Shown piece by piece: positions 37,000 to 52,840 of a DNA stretch of 64,000 nt. Position 1 is the first letter of the stretch, and each line of letters starts with the position of its first letter. Made by a program: the position numbers and the translations under genes. Source of the DNA: Lepidurus packardi (taxonomy: Eukaryota > Arthropoda > Branchiopoda > Notostraca > Triopsidae); NCBI GenBank assembly GCA_023053545.1, contig JAKZAN010000004.1, positions 12,003,235-12,067,234 of the forward strand, given 5' to 3'. The notes below the pieces were generated by a model. That model ran no database searches. It was not told where the DNA came from and saw only the letters and a program-made list of their open reading frames with translations.

Positions 37000-39675
37000 C
37001 TACTTCTTTTTCTTGCTGAAACCTTCGAACTCGAGACTAAGCAACGGATCAGCCTTCCTTTTCTGGGGAGACCAAAAGAAAAAAAGGAGAAAATACTCGA
37101 TTCATTCATTTCTAAACTTGAAATCTTAGAAAACTTTACTTCGAATCGTCGAGAAGCTCCGCTTTGGTGTTGGGGTTGGTGTTTGGAGTACTGGGAGCGT
37201 GATTTGGGCGCTAAATTGGCGAGTTTTTTCAGAGTAGGTGGGATGATGTAATCCGGTACGTCTTTGAGATGCGCTTGTACTCGTACAGTATGCAAGGCTT
37301 TATCGTGGCGCAATACTGCCATGTCAGCTGGATTTTCCTCGAAATGAGCCTAGCAGGAAAGACAAATGCAATGAAACGAACATCCATAAATGTTTTTCTG
37401 AAATAGCGGGTACTTTGAGCTGCTGCGAGCGAAGAATCTCTGCTTTGATCTCGGATAAACGAGCTTCACGTACTGCAATACGTGTCACCGCTCGCCAAGC
37501 ATCGCGAGCACGGTAACGAAAGGCTTCCACTTCCTCCATGCGAAACTGATACGGCCTGGAAGAATTCAAGATGAATTATTTGTCAAATTATTATTCTCAA
37601 AAAATTCATAGAAAAAGAAAATCTACCAAATAACTTAACGTTAATAGTAACTTTAACTTGATGTTTCATATTCGCATTCATTAAGACCATAGAGTAAAGA
37701 TTTTTACTCTAAGGTTCTTATCAACGAAAGTTGATGAAAATCATGTAACCTAATCTAACGCATCTCCAATTCAACTACAAATTTTGAACTCGAATGACAC
37801 TCGTTTGTTACTCTTTCTCCGGAGAACGTTTTTGCAACGATATGACACATACGTGTCGTTCTTCGCATAGTATGGCAGCAGTGCCACCTTTTGACAAAAA
37901 GATGAAAATCATTTAACCTAGTCTAACGCATCTCTAATGCAACTACAAATTTTCAACTCGAATGACACCCTTTTGTCATTCTTTTTCCGGAGAACGTTTT
38001 TGCAACAAGATGACACATACGTGTCGTCCTTCGCATGGTATGGCAGCAGTGCCACCTTCTGACAAAAAGATGAAAATCATTTAACCTAGTCTAACGCATC
38101 TCTAATGCAACTACAAATTTTCATCTCGAATGACACCCTTTTGTCATTGTTTTTCCGGAGAACGTTTTTGCAACAGTATGACACATACGTGTCGTCCTTC
38201 GCACGGTATGGCAGCAGTGACACCTTGTGACAAAAATATAAACTACTTGCACTACACCGTGGCCCTTAAAGAAAAATATCTTTCTTTTAGTTAAAGAAGT
38301 AATTACTTAAAAAGGGATTCTTCGCCTTCAGGGGCGAGTTCTTTAAGTTCTTCTTGCACTGCTTCCATCAAAGGTTTCTCGGCGACACTTACAAAGGATA
38401 AGGCAGTTCCCTACAATGAACCAATTGCATAAATAAATAATAATTTTTATTTTATTTTTACAAATTTTGAGAATGTATCTTACTTTGTTATTTCCTCGCG
38501 CGGTTCTTCCTACGCGATGAATGTAGGAATCAACCGATGTTGGGAAGTCGAAATTAATGACATTGGAAACAAATTGGAAGTCAATGCCACGCGCGACTCC
38601 GGATTCCTTGTCCTTTTTGCGTTTACTGGCTACTTTTTCTTCCGTCCGCCCAGAATGCGATGGATCGTCCACGGAGCGCTCATCGGAGGCGATGATGACG
38701 TCATACAGCCCGGCATTGAACTGCGCCACGATATGGCAGCGAGAAGAGACGGGTAATTCCGAGTTTAAGGCGCAGGAAGAGACGCCAAATTGTTGCAAAT
38801 AGAGCTTCAGTTTGTAGCAGCGGTCCACATTGTTGACAAAGATGAGGGTTTTGCCTCTCACCAAATGAAGCTTGAGGAGGGCGTAAACCAAGACCGCTTT
38901 ATCCTCTTCCTCCGCGTAGATGTGGTACTGGGTGAGCTGTGTATGGGGCGGTAGGACGGGTTCTTCAAGGCGGAGCGTAACAGGTTGATGGAGAACCAAG
39001 CGTTTCAAAGCTTCTACTTCGGCGTTCAAAGTAGCGCTGGTGAGGATGGCTTGGTAGACGTTGGGGATGTAGTTGAGGACTTCCTTGACGTCCTCTTCGA
39101 AGCCGAAGGAGAAGACCAAATCTGCTTCGTCGATGACGAGGAATTCTAACGAAGTTTCGACGCAGAGGTTCTTGGCTTTCAAATGCGCTAAAGCACGTGA
39201 TGGAGTGGCTACCACGATGTCGGGGTGGTTGGCCAGCAGAGGTTTTTGGGAGGCTAAATCGCCCGTGGAGGCGATATCCACGCATTTGATATCGCGAGAA
39301 CAACTGCTGGTAAGACTGACGAACGTTTGGTGGATTTGACGGACGAGTTCTTTGCTAGGAGCGAGGATTAATGCTCTGGTGACTTGTTCCTTAGCGTGTT
39401 GTTTGGCAGAGAGGACTTTCTGGAGAATGGGAATCGAGAAAATGGCAGTTTTGCCTGAGCCTGTCCGGCCTCTGGCCAAAAGGTCTTTGCCGTCCAAAAC
39501 AAGCGGGATGGCTTTTTCTTGGATTAATGTGGGCTCAATCCAGCCTAATCTAGCGATGGCCTGAGGGGTAAGTAGAGCGTTAGTTTGTACAAGTGTGGGG
39601 AATTTGATATACCTTTAAAATGCGGTCATCCAAGCCCATTTGGTGGAAATTTAACACGTGCTTTTTGTCGTCCAT
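37000..39675 (-). CDS. DDX56: ATP-dependent RNA helicase DDX56
   Basis: Six exons, right to left: 39,613-39,675; 38,484-39,560; 38,307-38,410; 37,414-37,555; 37,140-37,349; 37,000-37,062. They give 552 aa, close to human DDX56 (547). In other eukaryotes this nucleolar DEAD-box helicase (yeast Dbp9) acts in assembly of the large ribosomal subunit. Visible are the Q motif (GWIEPTLIQ), motif I RTGSGKT (about residues 53-59), DEAD (165-168), SAT (196-198), LIFVNN, and HRVGRTARG at the end of helicase domain 2. The family-specific tail follows: [16 protein letters not shown], then [12 protein letters not shown], then VPDYIIPP, ending in a lysine-rich stretch. An acidic, lysine-rich insert (about 40 residues) precedes GVARGIDFQ, as in the family. 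The last short exon is my inference from a good intron at 37,063-37,139 and restores a DDX56-like C-terminus. Confidence 0.95.
37735..38245. repeat. Intronic tandem repeat, 168-bp unit, three copies
   Basis: CTAACGCATCTC recurs at 37,755, 37,923 and 38,091, an exact step of 168 bp. Each unit includes GAATGACAC, TTTTTCCGGAGAACG or a close variant, GACACATACGTGTCGT (with the palindrome ACACATACGTGT nearly complete) and GGTATGGCAGCAGTG. It lies in the intron between DDX56 exons 3 and 4. Confidence 0.93.
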
Positions 39676-39911
39676 CGTAGTTTTGCTCTAAACCCCGCCT
39701 CCATGCGTTGGCACAACTAGGGAAGCTTTTCCATGCATGGGGGGTTGTAGGCTACCATTAGCGTGGCGTCGACCATGGTTCGAGCTTCGAACTTGGCTTT
39801 GCAGTTCGCAGATGAACTTTCACTGTTGGGGCAGGCATTGTTTTGTGTCGAAAGTGAACAAGGATTTCTCCCACGTTTTCCGCCAAAGAAAGTGCTTCTT
39901 TTAACACTAAA
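39676..39911. promoter_or_regulatory. Shared 236-bp spacer between divergent helicase genes
   Basis: The DDX56 ATG (39,675, minus) and the DHX15 ATG (39,912, plus) face away from each other with only 236 bp between them, so both promoters must lie here. I see no TATA box. The spacer is moderately GC-rich and has CCATGCATGG and CCATGGTTCG, typical of compact TATA-less promoters. Confidence 0.6.
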
Positions 39912-43534
<3,623 letters not shown>

Positions 43535-43695
43535 TAAAGAGACAACGGAAAAGAAGGAAGAGAAGCAGAAAATCAGCGTTAAAAACACGTTTTTGTTGGG
43601 GAAAAAAAAGAAAGAAAAGCAAAGCTGTTCCACATTTTCCTCCATTTTATTGCCTGGATGTCACCAACCATAATACATGTAAACTCCGTGGTACT

Positions 43696-44945
43696 TTAGG
43701 TGATGGCAGCTTTGATTTTATCGATCAAGGATTCCAATTTAGAGCTAGAAAAGACTGTTACGCAACGAAATGGTTCCATTTCTTGGTCGTCTTCAGTCCA
43801 AGCGCCTGTTAATGCATCATCGGACTCGCCTTTAACCGAGTATTCGAAGCCAAAGTCTCCTTCCTGCAATATTTTATAGAAGTAAATGAGTTTAGTAATG
43901 TTCAGTCACTTTGAATAGTTCTAAAAGGTGGCAAATGTACTTGAACGATGAATTCATCTTCAGGATTAGCCCACATGACGTCATAACTCACTGCATTTTT
44001 CTTCTTTTTGCCCTTTTTCCCAGTATTGACACGCAGACGATGTAATTTGGATAGCAGGATGAAATGGGTGACGGAAAAAGGCTTCTTTTGCTTAACTGCG
44101 TTATCCAGTTCTTGTCTAAATAACGTATAATTAGTTAAAGAGCCAATCTTAGTTGTTAATGTATCGAGATTGGTGAGTTTACTTTAGGTTTTCCAGCAAT
44201 GGGACTGAAACTTGAGGTGGGATGTTGATAAATCGCTCGTTTAGAAGCAATCCTACGTGGTTTGGAGCAGAAAATAGAGAATTCAATTGACTAACTTGGG
44301 AAGGACTGAATTCTTTGCACTTGTCTTCAAGGTAGGTGATGATTTGCTTAGCAAATTCAGACTCCTAAAAAGGATATTGTAGAGAGATGGATTATAGGTT
44401 TGTTTTTCATGTAAATTACTTTATGTTTAGTGAGGTTTAGAAGGGTTGTGATGCCAAAAACCTCATCTGCGACGTCTTCTTCATCATCAGCCATTTCCTC
44501 GTCATCCAAACTTTGCTAACAAATAATTTAGATAGAGTTTGAAAACACATTGAGAAGGTGTTTGTGTTGTAAAACTTACCTTTAGAACGCTGCCAATGTA
44601 ATTTTGTTCTATGATTGTGTCTGCAAGCTGAGAAAGATTAATATGTGCTTTAAGGAAGAGTTGTTGGAGTAATCTCTTGATGCCATGGAAGTCTCCACCG
44701 TCTGGATTTTGACCTTCGAAGTCAACTTGGATTTCCTACAAATAATCAAGAATGAAGACAGATAGCTGTGGAAGCTTGCTTTTAATGTTAATTCATTTAA
44801 GGTTAACCTTATCATCTGGACCTAGTTCTTGGTCAGCGTCTTCTTCATCATCACTGCTGTCTTCGGTTAGCCATTCTTCACTGCTTGCTTCTTCTTTGGG
44901 TTCTTCGTGGTCGACTTTCTTCGAACGTTTTCCTGGTCCCGCCAT
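43696..44945 (-). CDS. BCCIP: BCCIP (BRCA2 and CDKN1A-interacting protein)
   Basis: Six exons, right to left: 44,808-44,945; 44,580-44,735; 44,420-44,515; 44,183-44,364; 43,941-44,115; 43,696-43,863. They sum to 304 aa; human has 314. BCCIP (yeast Bcp1) is a nuclear protein that binds BRCA2 and p21 in vertebrates and chaperones ribosomal protein uL14 in yeast. Family signatures are an acidic N-terminus ([11 protein letters not shown]), [55 protein letters not shown], and the late block [23 protein letters not shown] chose the ATG at 44,945 (MAGPGKR); an in-frame ATG at 44,999 would add 18 residues. The gene converges on DHX15 with 161 bp between the stops. Confidence 0.93.
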
Positions 44946-45246
44946 GCTGGTTTGTTTCCTACGGGCTGACGGGTAGCACAGATGTGACGAGAACGCCATC
45001 TAGGTTTAGTACTTATAAAGTTTATTGTTGATCTCGGCTAGCAGATGGCGAGCCTGTCGCGCTTGTACAACTACGCAGAATTTCGGAATTTTAAGTACAC
45101 GGTACATGACGGATTAGCTTTGCGGGACTGTAAAGTTAAAATTCCAATTTGGGGTTTGATGTAATTATGTGATTACATCTGAATGTTGAGGTTAGTTTAA
45201 GCCTAGAGTTACCATCTATACTAAAGTCTCAGAAGGTGTACATCCC

Positions 45247-45256
45247 TATATAAAAG
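45247..45256 (+). promoter_or_regulatory. TATA box of a plus-strand transcription unit
   Basis: TATATAAAAG lies 250-300 bp upstream of BCCIP on the opposite strand. About 80 bp downstream an ATG opens a short exon. The spacing fits a start site near 45,277. Confidence 0.45.
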
Positions 45257-45327
45257 CTCGCATTCCTTGGCCTACACGCAAACTTTGTGATTTTTTCCCA
45301 AAGCCGTGATTGAAATTACAAAACAAT

Positions 45328-45405
45328 ATGCAGCACGGAAAGTTTATTTACCCTGTACAAGGTCATATTTTGGGCGTTGACATGACGATGGACAGTATAA
45401 CCGAG
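45328..45405 (+). CDS. Possible first coding exon of an unidentified gene
   Basis: An ATG at 45,328 starts 26 codons (MQHGKFIYPVQGHIL onward) that end at a GAG followed by a GTAAAA donor. It sits about 50 nt after the predicted start site of the TATA box at 45,247. A second possible exon is 46,574-46,616 (acceptor AAACCAG, donor GTAAGT), which continues in frame for 14 residues. I find no third exon and no family match. It could equally be a noncoding transcript. Confidence 0.3.
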
Positions 45406-45409
45406 GTAA

Positions 45410-47080
45410 AACGTCTTTGAATGGGACCCACTTCAGCCAAAAATAGTACCAAATGTATTATTGAACAGTTACTTCGAAACTTTTTGGACAAACTTTCGAT
45501 ATTTTCATACAGAACTTAGTACGATCAATTTTCAAGGCTTTAATGAACCTATATTAATGCATTGCAGCTTTCCAGTCTTTAAAAGAACTTTTTCTTCGCG
45601 AGGATGAGCAATGAGATAGATCATATCTTTCTTCACGGTTTCTTCTGGTACGGAATGAGCAACAATGAAAAATACAAGAAAATTGGCCCTGGACCGGTGT
45701 CTCAATGGTAAAAGTAACTCAGGCCATTTTCTAACTGAAGCCTAGAGATATATCGTCACTTATTTCCCAATCTATATGTATAGAGCTCCAAAATCGGGTA
45801 ACCCGCCACGTCTACCTTGAGGTTTATCTCAGTAGGTTTCGAAACTAGGACAGAGGGGGTATATACCCAACCCATTAGTATAGGAAAGCTTCAACGTAGG
45901 TCACAAGAGGGGAATTTCAGGTATCAGTTTCGTTAGGCAGTTCTAGAGTTGGTATGACCGTATTACTTTATTATAGTACATGAACCATGAACTGCGCACT
46001 ATGTTAAATGAAAACTGCGACCAGAGTTTGGGATTCGCCCAATCCACGCGTTCCATTCGTAAGTTTCGAATCTACTGTTAATCTGCAGAAATCTACAAAA
46101 AATCTACTGTTAAATCTACAAAAATCTAAAAAAAAGTCTACTGTTAATCTACAAAAATCTACAAAAAATCTACTGTTCGCTACTTTTCCTGTAGTAGGGG
46201 GGTTCCATCGCCTGGAACTAGTTAAACCGGGCAATGGTGAGTCCGGCCGGTACTGCCTAGCCTTGCATAGGCGTAGTAAGGAATTGGTTTCAAAAAGTTA
46301 ACACAGAAGATGTTGTCACGCCAATTTTTGCTAGTCGGTTTGTTTTAGCCTAGTTTCCCTTTTTGCCCTTCGTATCTTTGATTTCTGAGCCAGAGCCAGT
46401 TGTTAGTGACGCGACAATATTCCTTGACACAGATGACTGAACAGTGAACACTACCCTCGGTCCTGTCCCGCACCCGGAGTCTGAGTCAGAAAGTAGTGGT
46501 CCGTCCAGTGAAGCAGTCGTGTAGATTTCTTTCTCTGTTTGAGTGCCTTCCTTTTTGCCTTTATCTAAACCAGGTCAACAAAGGAACATTCGAGTTCCAA
46601 AGGAAAATCCCCTCTTGTAAGTATCACACTACTCTCTCTACCCTCATTTACCTAGAAAGTGATGATTGTTCAAGGAGTAAACTCCGAAAACTCGTTTTAT
46701 CGTCCGAACAACAAGTAAACCTAAGAGCGACTCATTTCCGTGTAACTTATTTCTTATTATTTTCATTCATAAACAAAAACTCGGCTTCGCGTGTTATTCC
46801 AAGGTAAATCCCACTTTGAAGGCTATCAGTGAAGGTCTTCTCAATTTCGTAGCAAATAAAAACAGAAACGAACGAAAGACCAAGTTATTTTTACCATAAA
46901 CCTTAATCGTACTAAACTAACTACAACAACAAAAGCTTATCCCTACTAAATCAACAGGACTTGAAAGAAAATGTCGTTTAATCTAATCGAAGAGCAAAGA
47001 AAAACAATAGTATGTTGGTTTCACTTTAAACTACGCAGCTGTTTACTTAAAAACCGTTAAATAAACACCTCGTATTTATA
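45410..47080. other. Spacer with a short GC-rich segment
   Basis: Apart from the possible exon at 46,574-46,616 I see no gene. A short TCTACAAAAA repeat lies at 46,085-46,170 and a GC-rich patch at 46,195-46,275. Confidence 0.4.
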
Positions 47081-47083
47081 GAA

Positions 47084-49743
47084 ATGGCCTATCAGAGGCT
47101 CATTGTACATGGGCTGGTACTTGCCCTCGTCCTTTCCTTCTCAGCATCGCAACGTCACTATTTCAGGTAATATTACAGTTAAAAACGCAAAAAATTAAAA
47201 TTAAAGCGATTTTTTTTATAACTGTTTCTTATTTTGTTGAATTAATTGGAGTCATTGGTTGAAATATTTTGAATATTTATAACGTGTTCTTTATTTATTT
47301 AGAAAAATTATAATTTATTTCATAAGAAATTTTAGATTTCATAATAATTGATTTATAATTTATTTCATAATAATTTATTTCTAATTTATTTCATAATAAT
47401 TTATTTCATAATTTATTTATTTAATAATAGTTTATTTATGATTTATTTCAGAATTTATTTATTTCATAATAATTATCTGTTATTAAAAAGTATGTTTACT
47501 TAGTATTTCGTCTCCATGGGAATGGCGGTGCAACAATACAACATGTGTCAAACAAGAAGCTGGGAAACAGGCTGGAGGCATGTCCTTAGCGGCATGTAAA
47601 TTAACTTGTGGTGATTTAACCCCGTTATGGCCTCGTCCAACCGGTCGGACGGATTTGTCTACAGACCTAATCCAGTTTCTGCCGTCCGCTCTAGTTATAG
47701 AAAGACTATCAGCGCCAACAACAGAAGTAACTAGAACTAAATTCACGCTCACTTAAACACTTAACTAACGGCTCTCTCTTTTTTTTTTCTTATAAGATAA
47801 TAATAAGATCAATAGAAAGCTTGTTTCAGAAATAATCTTTATCCAAAAAAGAAAAAAAATCAGAAATGTTAAATGGTCAGAAGTAGTCGATAATGTGCCC
47901 GTTAGATGGCACAGTTTTGACTAAAAACAGTCCAACAACAACACAACAACAACACAACTAACGGCTCTTTTTTCCTTTTGTTTTTATAAACAAAGGTAAG
48001 CGCGCTATTAACGGAAGGGACTGACGTCTTCCTTGAACAAGTGAAAAGTCTGGTTCCCGAGCAATTGAGAAATGCCGGTCGATCCTCCTTTTTTGCGCGC
48101 GCCGCCTCGCGGCTACAACAAGCAGTTAAAGTAGAGATCGCCGTTTCCTTCGTGGATACTCAAGTGAAACTAGCTACCGATGAATCCTACTCTTTCACTA
48201 TCACCACTGACGCCGCCAACAGCAAAATTCACATCTTGGCTAATACCTACTTTGGTGCTCGCCACGCCCTCGAAACTTTGCTGCAACTCATGGCGTGGGA
48301 TGACGTCACGGAGTCCATTTTGTTGACCAAACAAGCAGGAGTAAACGACAAGCCCAAGTACCCTTACCGCGGCCTTCTACTCGACACTTCCCGTAATTAC
48401 ATCAGTCCGGACGTCATTAGACGTACGTTAGACGCCATGGCTGCCAACAAACTCAATACTTTCCATTGGCACATGACCGACACCCATTCCTTCCCCTTTA
48501 TCTCGATTCGGCAGCCATTACTAGCTTTATACGGAGCGTACAGCGCCCAACACACCTACAGCCCAGAGGTAATTGCGGATCTCGTGCATTACGCGCAAAT
48601 TCGCGGAATCCGTGTACTTCCAGAGTTTGACGCGCCTGCGCACGTGGGCAATGGCTGGCAATGGGGGGAAAAGTACGGCAAAGGCAAGCTAGCTTTGTGT
48701 GTCAACAAAGAACCTTGGCGCGACTATTGCGTGGAGCCACCTTGCGGCCAATTGAATCCCATCAATGAAAACGTTTACGATGTTTTAGAAGACATTTATG
48801 CGGACATGAGGGATTTATTTCCGTCTGATCTCTTCCATATGGGCGGGGACGAGGTCCACATGGCTTGCTGGAACGAAACAGAAAACATCGTTAAATGGAT
48901 GGCCAAGAAAAACTTAGGAAGGACCCAAGATGACTTCTTACAGCTATGGAGCATCTTCCAGAACAAATCTTTGAGCCGCGTGGACAAAACGTTCGGTAAG
49001 ACTACGCCCGTTATCCTATGGACTTCCGGTTTGACCGAGGCGGGAAAAACTGACCGCTTCCTGGACCCCAAGCGGTACATTATCCAAATCTGGACCACCG
49101 CTACGGACGCCACCATCGCCGAGATTTATGGCAAAGGTTTTCCCTTGATCTTCTCTAATCATGATGCGCTCTACTTCGACTGTGGCTACGGAGCCTGGGT
49201 GGGTCTTGAGGGCAGAGATGGATATGGAAATAACTGGTGCTCGCCTTATATTGGCTGGCAGAAAATCTACGATAACCGTGTGGACGCTTTGATCACTAAC
49301 TTCAACCTAACGGTCAACCCTGGGCAAATCCTAGGGTCCGAAGCCACCTTGTGGTCAGAACAGGTAACACATACAAAAACATCAAATCATGAAAATTCTT
49401 TTTATTATCCTGACTAATAATGAGATATTTCGAATGTTATGAAACTATCTAATAACATAGTTAAAGTCTTGTACTAGATTTTTCTTGTTATAATATTTTT
49501 TAAATAAAATTTGTTTTTAAATAATTTTTAAAAATTTCATAGGTTGACAGCGCTAGTTTGGACAGTAAATTATGGCCCCGAGGTGCTGCCCTAGCTGAAA
49601 GACTGTGGACTGATCCTGATACCAATTGGCAACCTGCTGAAAAACGACTAGTTTACCATCGCGAACGCTTGGTGGATCGCGGAATTCGCGCTGATGCTAT
49701 GCAGCCTCGCTGGTGCCTCCACAACGAGGAATTGTGCCATTAA
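47084..49743 (+). CDS. Beta-N-acetylhexosaminidase, GH20 (chitooligosaccharidolytic type)
   Basis: Four exons: 47,084-47,166; 47,504-47,726; 47,996-49,363; 49,543-49,743, in total 624 aa. The enzyme removes terminal N-acetylglucosamine from chitin oligomers or glycans. The start is a signal peptide (MAYQRLIVHGLVLALVLSF), so it is secreted or lysosomal. Exon 2 has the arthropod-type Cys-rich N-terminal region (SPWEWRCNNTTC, ACKLTCGDLTPLWP-x-PTG). The GH20 barrel has YRGLLLDTSRNY, FHWHMTD, RVLPEFDAPAHVG and the catalytic pair in HMGGDEVHMACW (Asp387-Glu388). LWSEQVD and WPRGAALAERLW close the barrel. C-terminal CLHNEELC may form a disulfide. The N-terminal Cys pattern and LWP motif resemble insect NAG1-type chitinolytic enzymes used in moulting; substrate is inferred. 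Confidence 0.93.
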
Positions 49744-50058
49744 AAATTTCGTCCTTGTGAATAATACTCAGTGCAACCTTTTACACTATTACTGCCTTTT
49801 CAAAAATTATTACTGCCTCGGAAAATACATGATGCTATTGGTTTTAATAACAAACTGAGGTCTCATACCCGAGAAAGCTTTCAAACCTATTTTTAACTGT
49901 CAAGATTCGAAATTTGATGGTTAAAAACGTGTAATCGTTCTAACGAAACGGACACGGTTGATACGGTGTAATAGAAAAACGCTTGTGATTCACATCCAAC
50001 TCCCAAATGATAACTCCCAAATTTGATTTGTTTTTAAGTCTGGCACATTTGGGAACTC

Positions 50059-52381
50059 TTAATAACGGTAATGTTCAGGTTTGTAAGGTCCTTCTTGATG
50101 AATAGCCAAATAGGAGGCTTGTTCTGGAGTCAACTGGGACAGTTTAACGCCCAAATGATCTAAATGCAAACGCGCGACTTCTTCGTCCAACTAATTAATG
50201 AAAAAAATGTAGAAAAATATCAATAAATGTTGAATATCTTTGTCGAAAGCTTACTCTTTTAGGCAGAATATGCACGCCAGTTGCGTATTGACCTGGCTTG
50301 GTCCACAACTCAATTTGAGCTAGAATCTGGTTGGTGAAGGAAAAGGACATAACGAAGGAAGGATGGCCCATAGCACAGCCCAAGTTGACCAAACGTCCTT
50401 CAGCTAACAAAAGAATATGGTTTCCACTCGGCAGCAAATACCGATCAACCTAAATCCCCCCAAAAATCCATTAATAATGTATATTTCTAACAGTTACTAA
50501 TACAGTTACTAATAGTTTTAATAATAGTAATAGTTACTAATACTAGTTAATAATATTAGTTAATAATAGTAATAGTTACTAATACAGTTACTAATAGTTT
50601 AACAGTTACTCATAGTTCTAGACATATTATTACTAATTTTAGAAATATTACTAACAGTTGTAGAAATATTACTAATAATTGTAAAAATATTACTAATAAT
50701 TGTAGAAATACTACTAATAATTGTAGAAATATTACTAATAATTCTAGAAATATTATTACTAATTTTAGAAATATTACTAATAGTTGTAGAAATATTACTA
50801 ATAATTGTAGAAATACTACTAGTAATTGTAGAAATATTATTAACAGTTGTAGAAATATTACTAATAATTGTAAAAATATAACTAATAATTGTAGAAATAC
50901 TACTAGTAATTTTAGAAATATTACTAATAATTGTTTGTTGAATGTAACAACGAAGTTAGTACTTGAGGTTTGATGGTGATTTTCTCGGTCGCATTGGTTT
51001 CGAGCCATTTGACATCGACTTCAATGTCAAAGTGTCCAATATTGCACACAATGGCGTCGTTTCTCATCTTCATGAAGTGTTCGCCACGGATAATATCCCG
51101 GCAGCCGGTAGTGGTGACAAAAATCTGGCCCTGGGGTACTGCTTCTTCCATCGTGACCACTTGGTAGCCTTCCATAGCTGCTTGCAAGGCGTTGATGGGG
51201 TCTACTTCGGTGACAAGTACCCGAGCACCAAATGCTCGTAGAGATTGCGCTGATCCTTTGCCCACGTCACCATAACCAGCCACTACACACGTCTTTCCGG
51301 CTAACATGATATCCGTAGCGCGCTTAATTCCATCAGTCAAAGACTCGCGGCATCCATAAAGGTTGTCAAATTTGCTCTAAAGAAAGTAAAATACAAAATA
51401 AACAGTTAAATTACAAGAAATCAGAAAAAATCCATGTTAAACGTTACTAAATTAGGAAATGGGGTAACCTTAACATTAAAAAGCCTTCTATAAGGTAAAT
51501 TAAGGGTATCTAAGGTAAATGAATGGAAATTAAGGTAAACTTACGGTGAATTCACCTTAAGATAAGGTAGTCTAAGGTAAATTAAGATAAATAAACAGAT
51601 TAAGACGATGAGTGACGGTGAGTAGTTACCTTTGTGACGGAATCGTTAACGTTAAAAGCTGGAACCTTGAGTTCGCCAGCTTTGACCATCTTGTAGAGGT
51701 TGTGGACGCCAGTGGTGGTCTCTTCTGAGATGCCTTTGATGCCCGCGAGCAATTGAGGGTATTTCTGGTGCACCAAATTGGTGAGATCGCCTCCATCGTC
51801 CAAGATTAAGTTGAGAGGCTGGCCATCAGGGAAGATAATGGTTTGTTCAATGCACCAGACGTATTCTTCGTCTGTTTCGCCCTTCCAGGCGTAAACTGGC
51901 ACTCCACGAGCGGCCATGGCTGCCGCAGCGTGGTCTTGGGTACTGAAGATGTTACAACTGGACCATGTTACCTAAAGGAAAGCATGAAAGGTTCTTAATT
52001 CAGCTCAGGAATGGCTCAGAAAGAAGGTTAAGTTATGTTACCGCAGCTCCTAATTCGATCAACGTTTCCATTAAGACGGCGGTTTGCACAGTCATGTGGA
52101 GGCAACCAGCAATGCGTGCGCCTTGGAGAGGCTTAGTTTGACCGTATTTCGTCCTTAAACTCATCAAACCAGGCATCTCATTCTCCGCCAACATAATCTC
52201 TTTGCGTCCATACTCGGCCAGGCTGATATCAGCTACAATTAATGAAGACAAATCAGTCAAACACGACGTTGGTCCCATATTTACAACTCACAAATTCACT
52301 TTTAATGTTCTAATCAAACAAAAAACTAAGAATACGATAGTATAAATACGTACCGACTTTGTAGGCAGGCTTTTGAGACAT
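50059..52381 (-). CDS. AHCY: Adenosylhomocysteinase (S-adenosylhomocysteine hydrolase)
   Basis: Six exons, right to left: 52,354-52,381; 52,042-52,232; 51,630-51,971; 50,963-51,376; 50,255-50,449; 50,059-50,190. They sum to 433 aa; human has 432. This cytosolic NAD-dependent tetramer splits S-adenosylhomocysteine into adenosine and homocysteine and so relieves product inhibition of methyltransferases. Seen are the substrate-domain blocks [29 protein letters not shown] and YKPEHYRY at the C-terminus, and the NAD-binding GYGDVGKG (about residues 221-228). [16 protein letters not shown], which includes the conserved Lys and Asp near the active site, spans the junction of exons 3 and 4. The start MSQKPAYKV is conserved. 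Intron 4 is an AT-rich repeat. Confidence 0.97.
50470..50945. repeat. Intronic repeat of TTACTAATAATTGTAGAAATA
   Basis: About 470 bp of a roughly 30-base word, ATTACTAATAATTGTAGAAAT and variants, inside AHCY intron 4. The 132-residue open frame on the minus strand is a simple translation of the repeat. Confidence 0.9.
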
Positions 52382-52479
52382 AGTCAGGAAGATTAGGTAA
52401 CTTCTAGAACAAGTAATCAACTACAATTATCACAAACGCTTTCTCAATGTGTTCAACACGCTTCCCTGGTGACAAAAGA

Positions 52480-52534
52480 GACTGAATTTCCTAGTTGACT
52501 CGGCTTATATACGCCTTCCTAGTCTGTGACGTCA
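52480..52534 (-). promoter_or_regulatory. AHCY core promoter: CRE, TATA box and initiator
   Basis: Reading the minus strand: TGACGTCA (52,534-52,527), then TATATAAG (52,511-52,504), then TTCAGTC, whose A at 52,483 lies 28 bases after the first T of the TATA box. TCAGT is the classical arthropod initiator. This gives a leader of about 100 nt to the ATG at 52,381. It suggests CREB/ATF-type control; this is inferred from motifs only. Confidence 0.65.
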
Positions 52535-52840
52535 GGCGCTGGGTTCGGCGGACGATTTCGCATTTAGAAATTCAAATAGAAAAACATACTAAATTTTAAG
52601 CTAGGAGATTTTACTAGATAGCTTAATACAAAACAATTTAAATTATGTAATTATGTGTTTAATAGTTATGATTTGTAAATAATTTAAAGTTAATAAAATG
52701 CAAGTAAAAGGGAGGAGCTAAGGCTGTCATATGACGGCTGCCGAACCCCTCAACGATTAGCGATCACCTGACTGATGTGGTGTTCTCAAAACATTGTGGT
52801 AGTGATCTTTTAGCCAGAAAGTAATTAAATCCTTTTCAAG

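Noticed and set aside
50610..51008. 132-residue minus-strand frame running into AHCY exon 4
   Set aside because: The unique part is a simple translation of an intronic repeat; the start lies in an AHCY exon in another frame.
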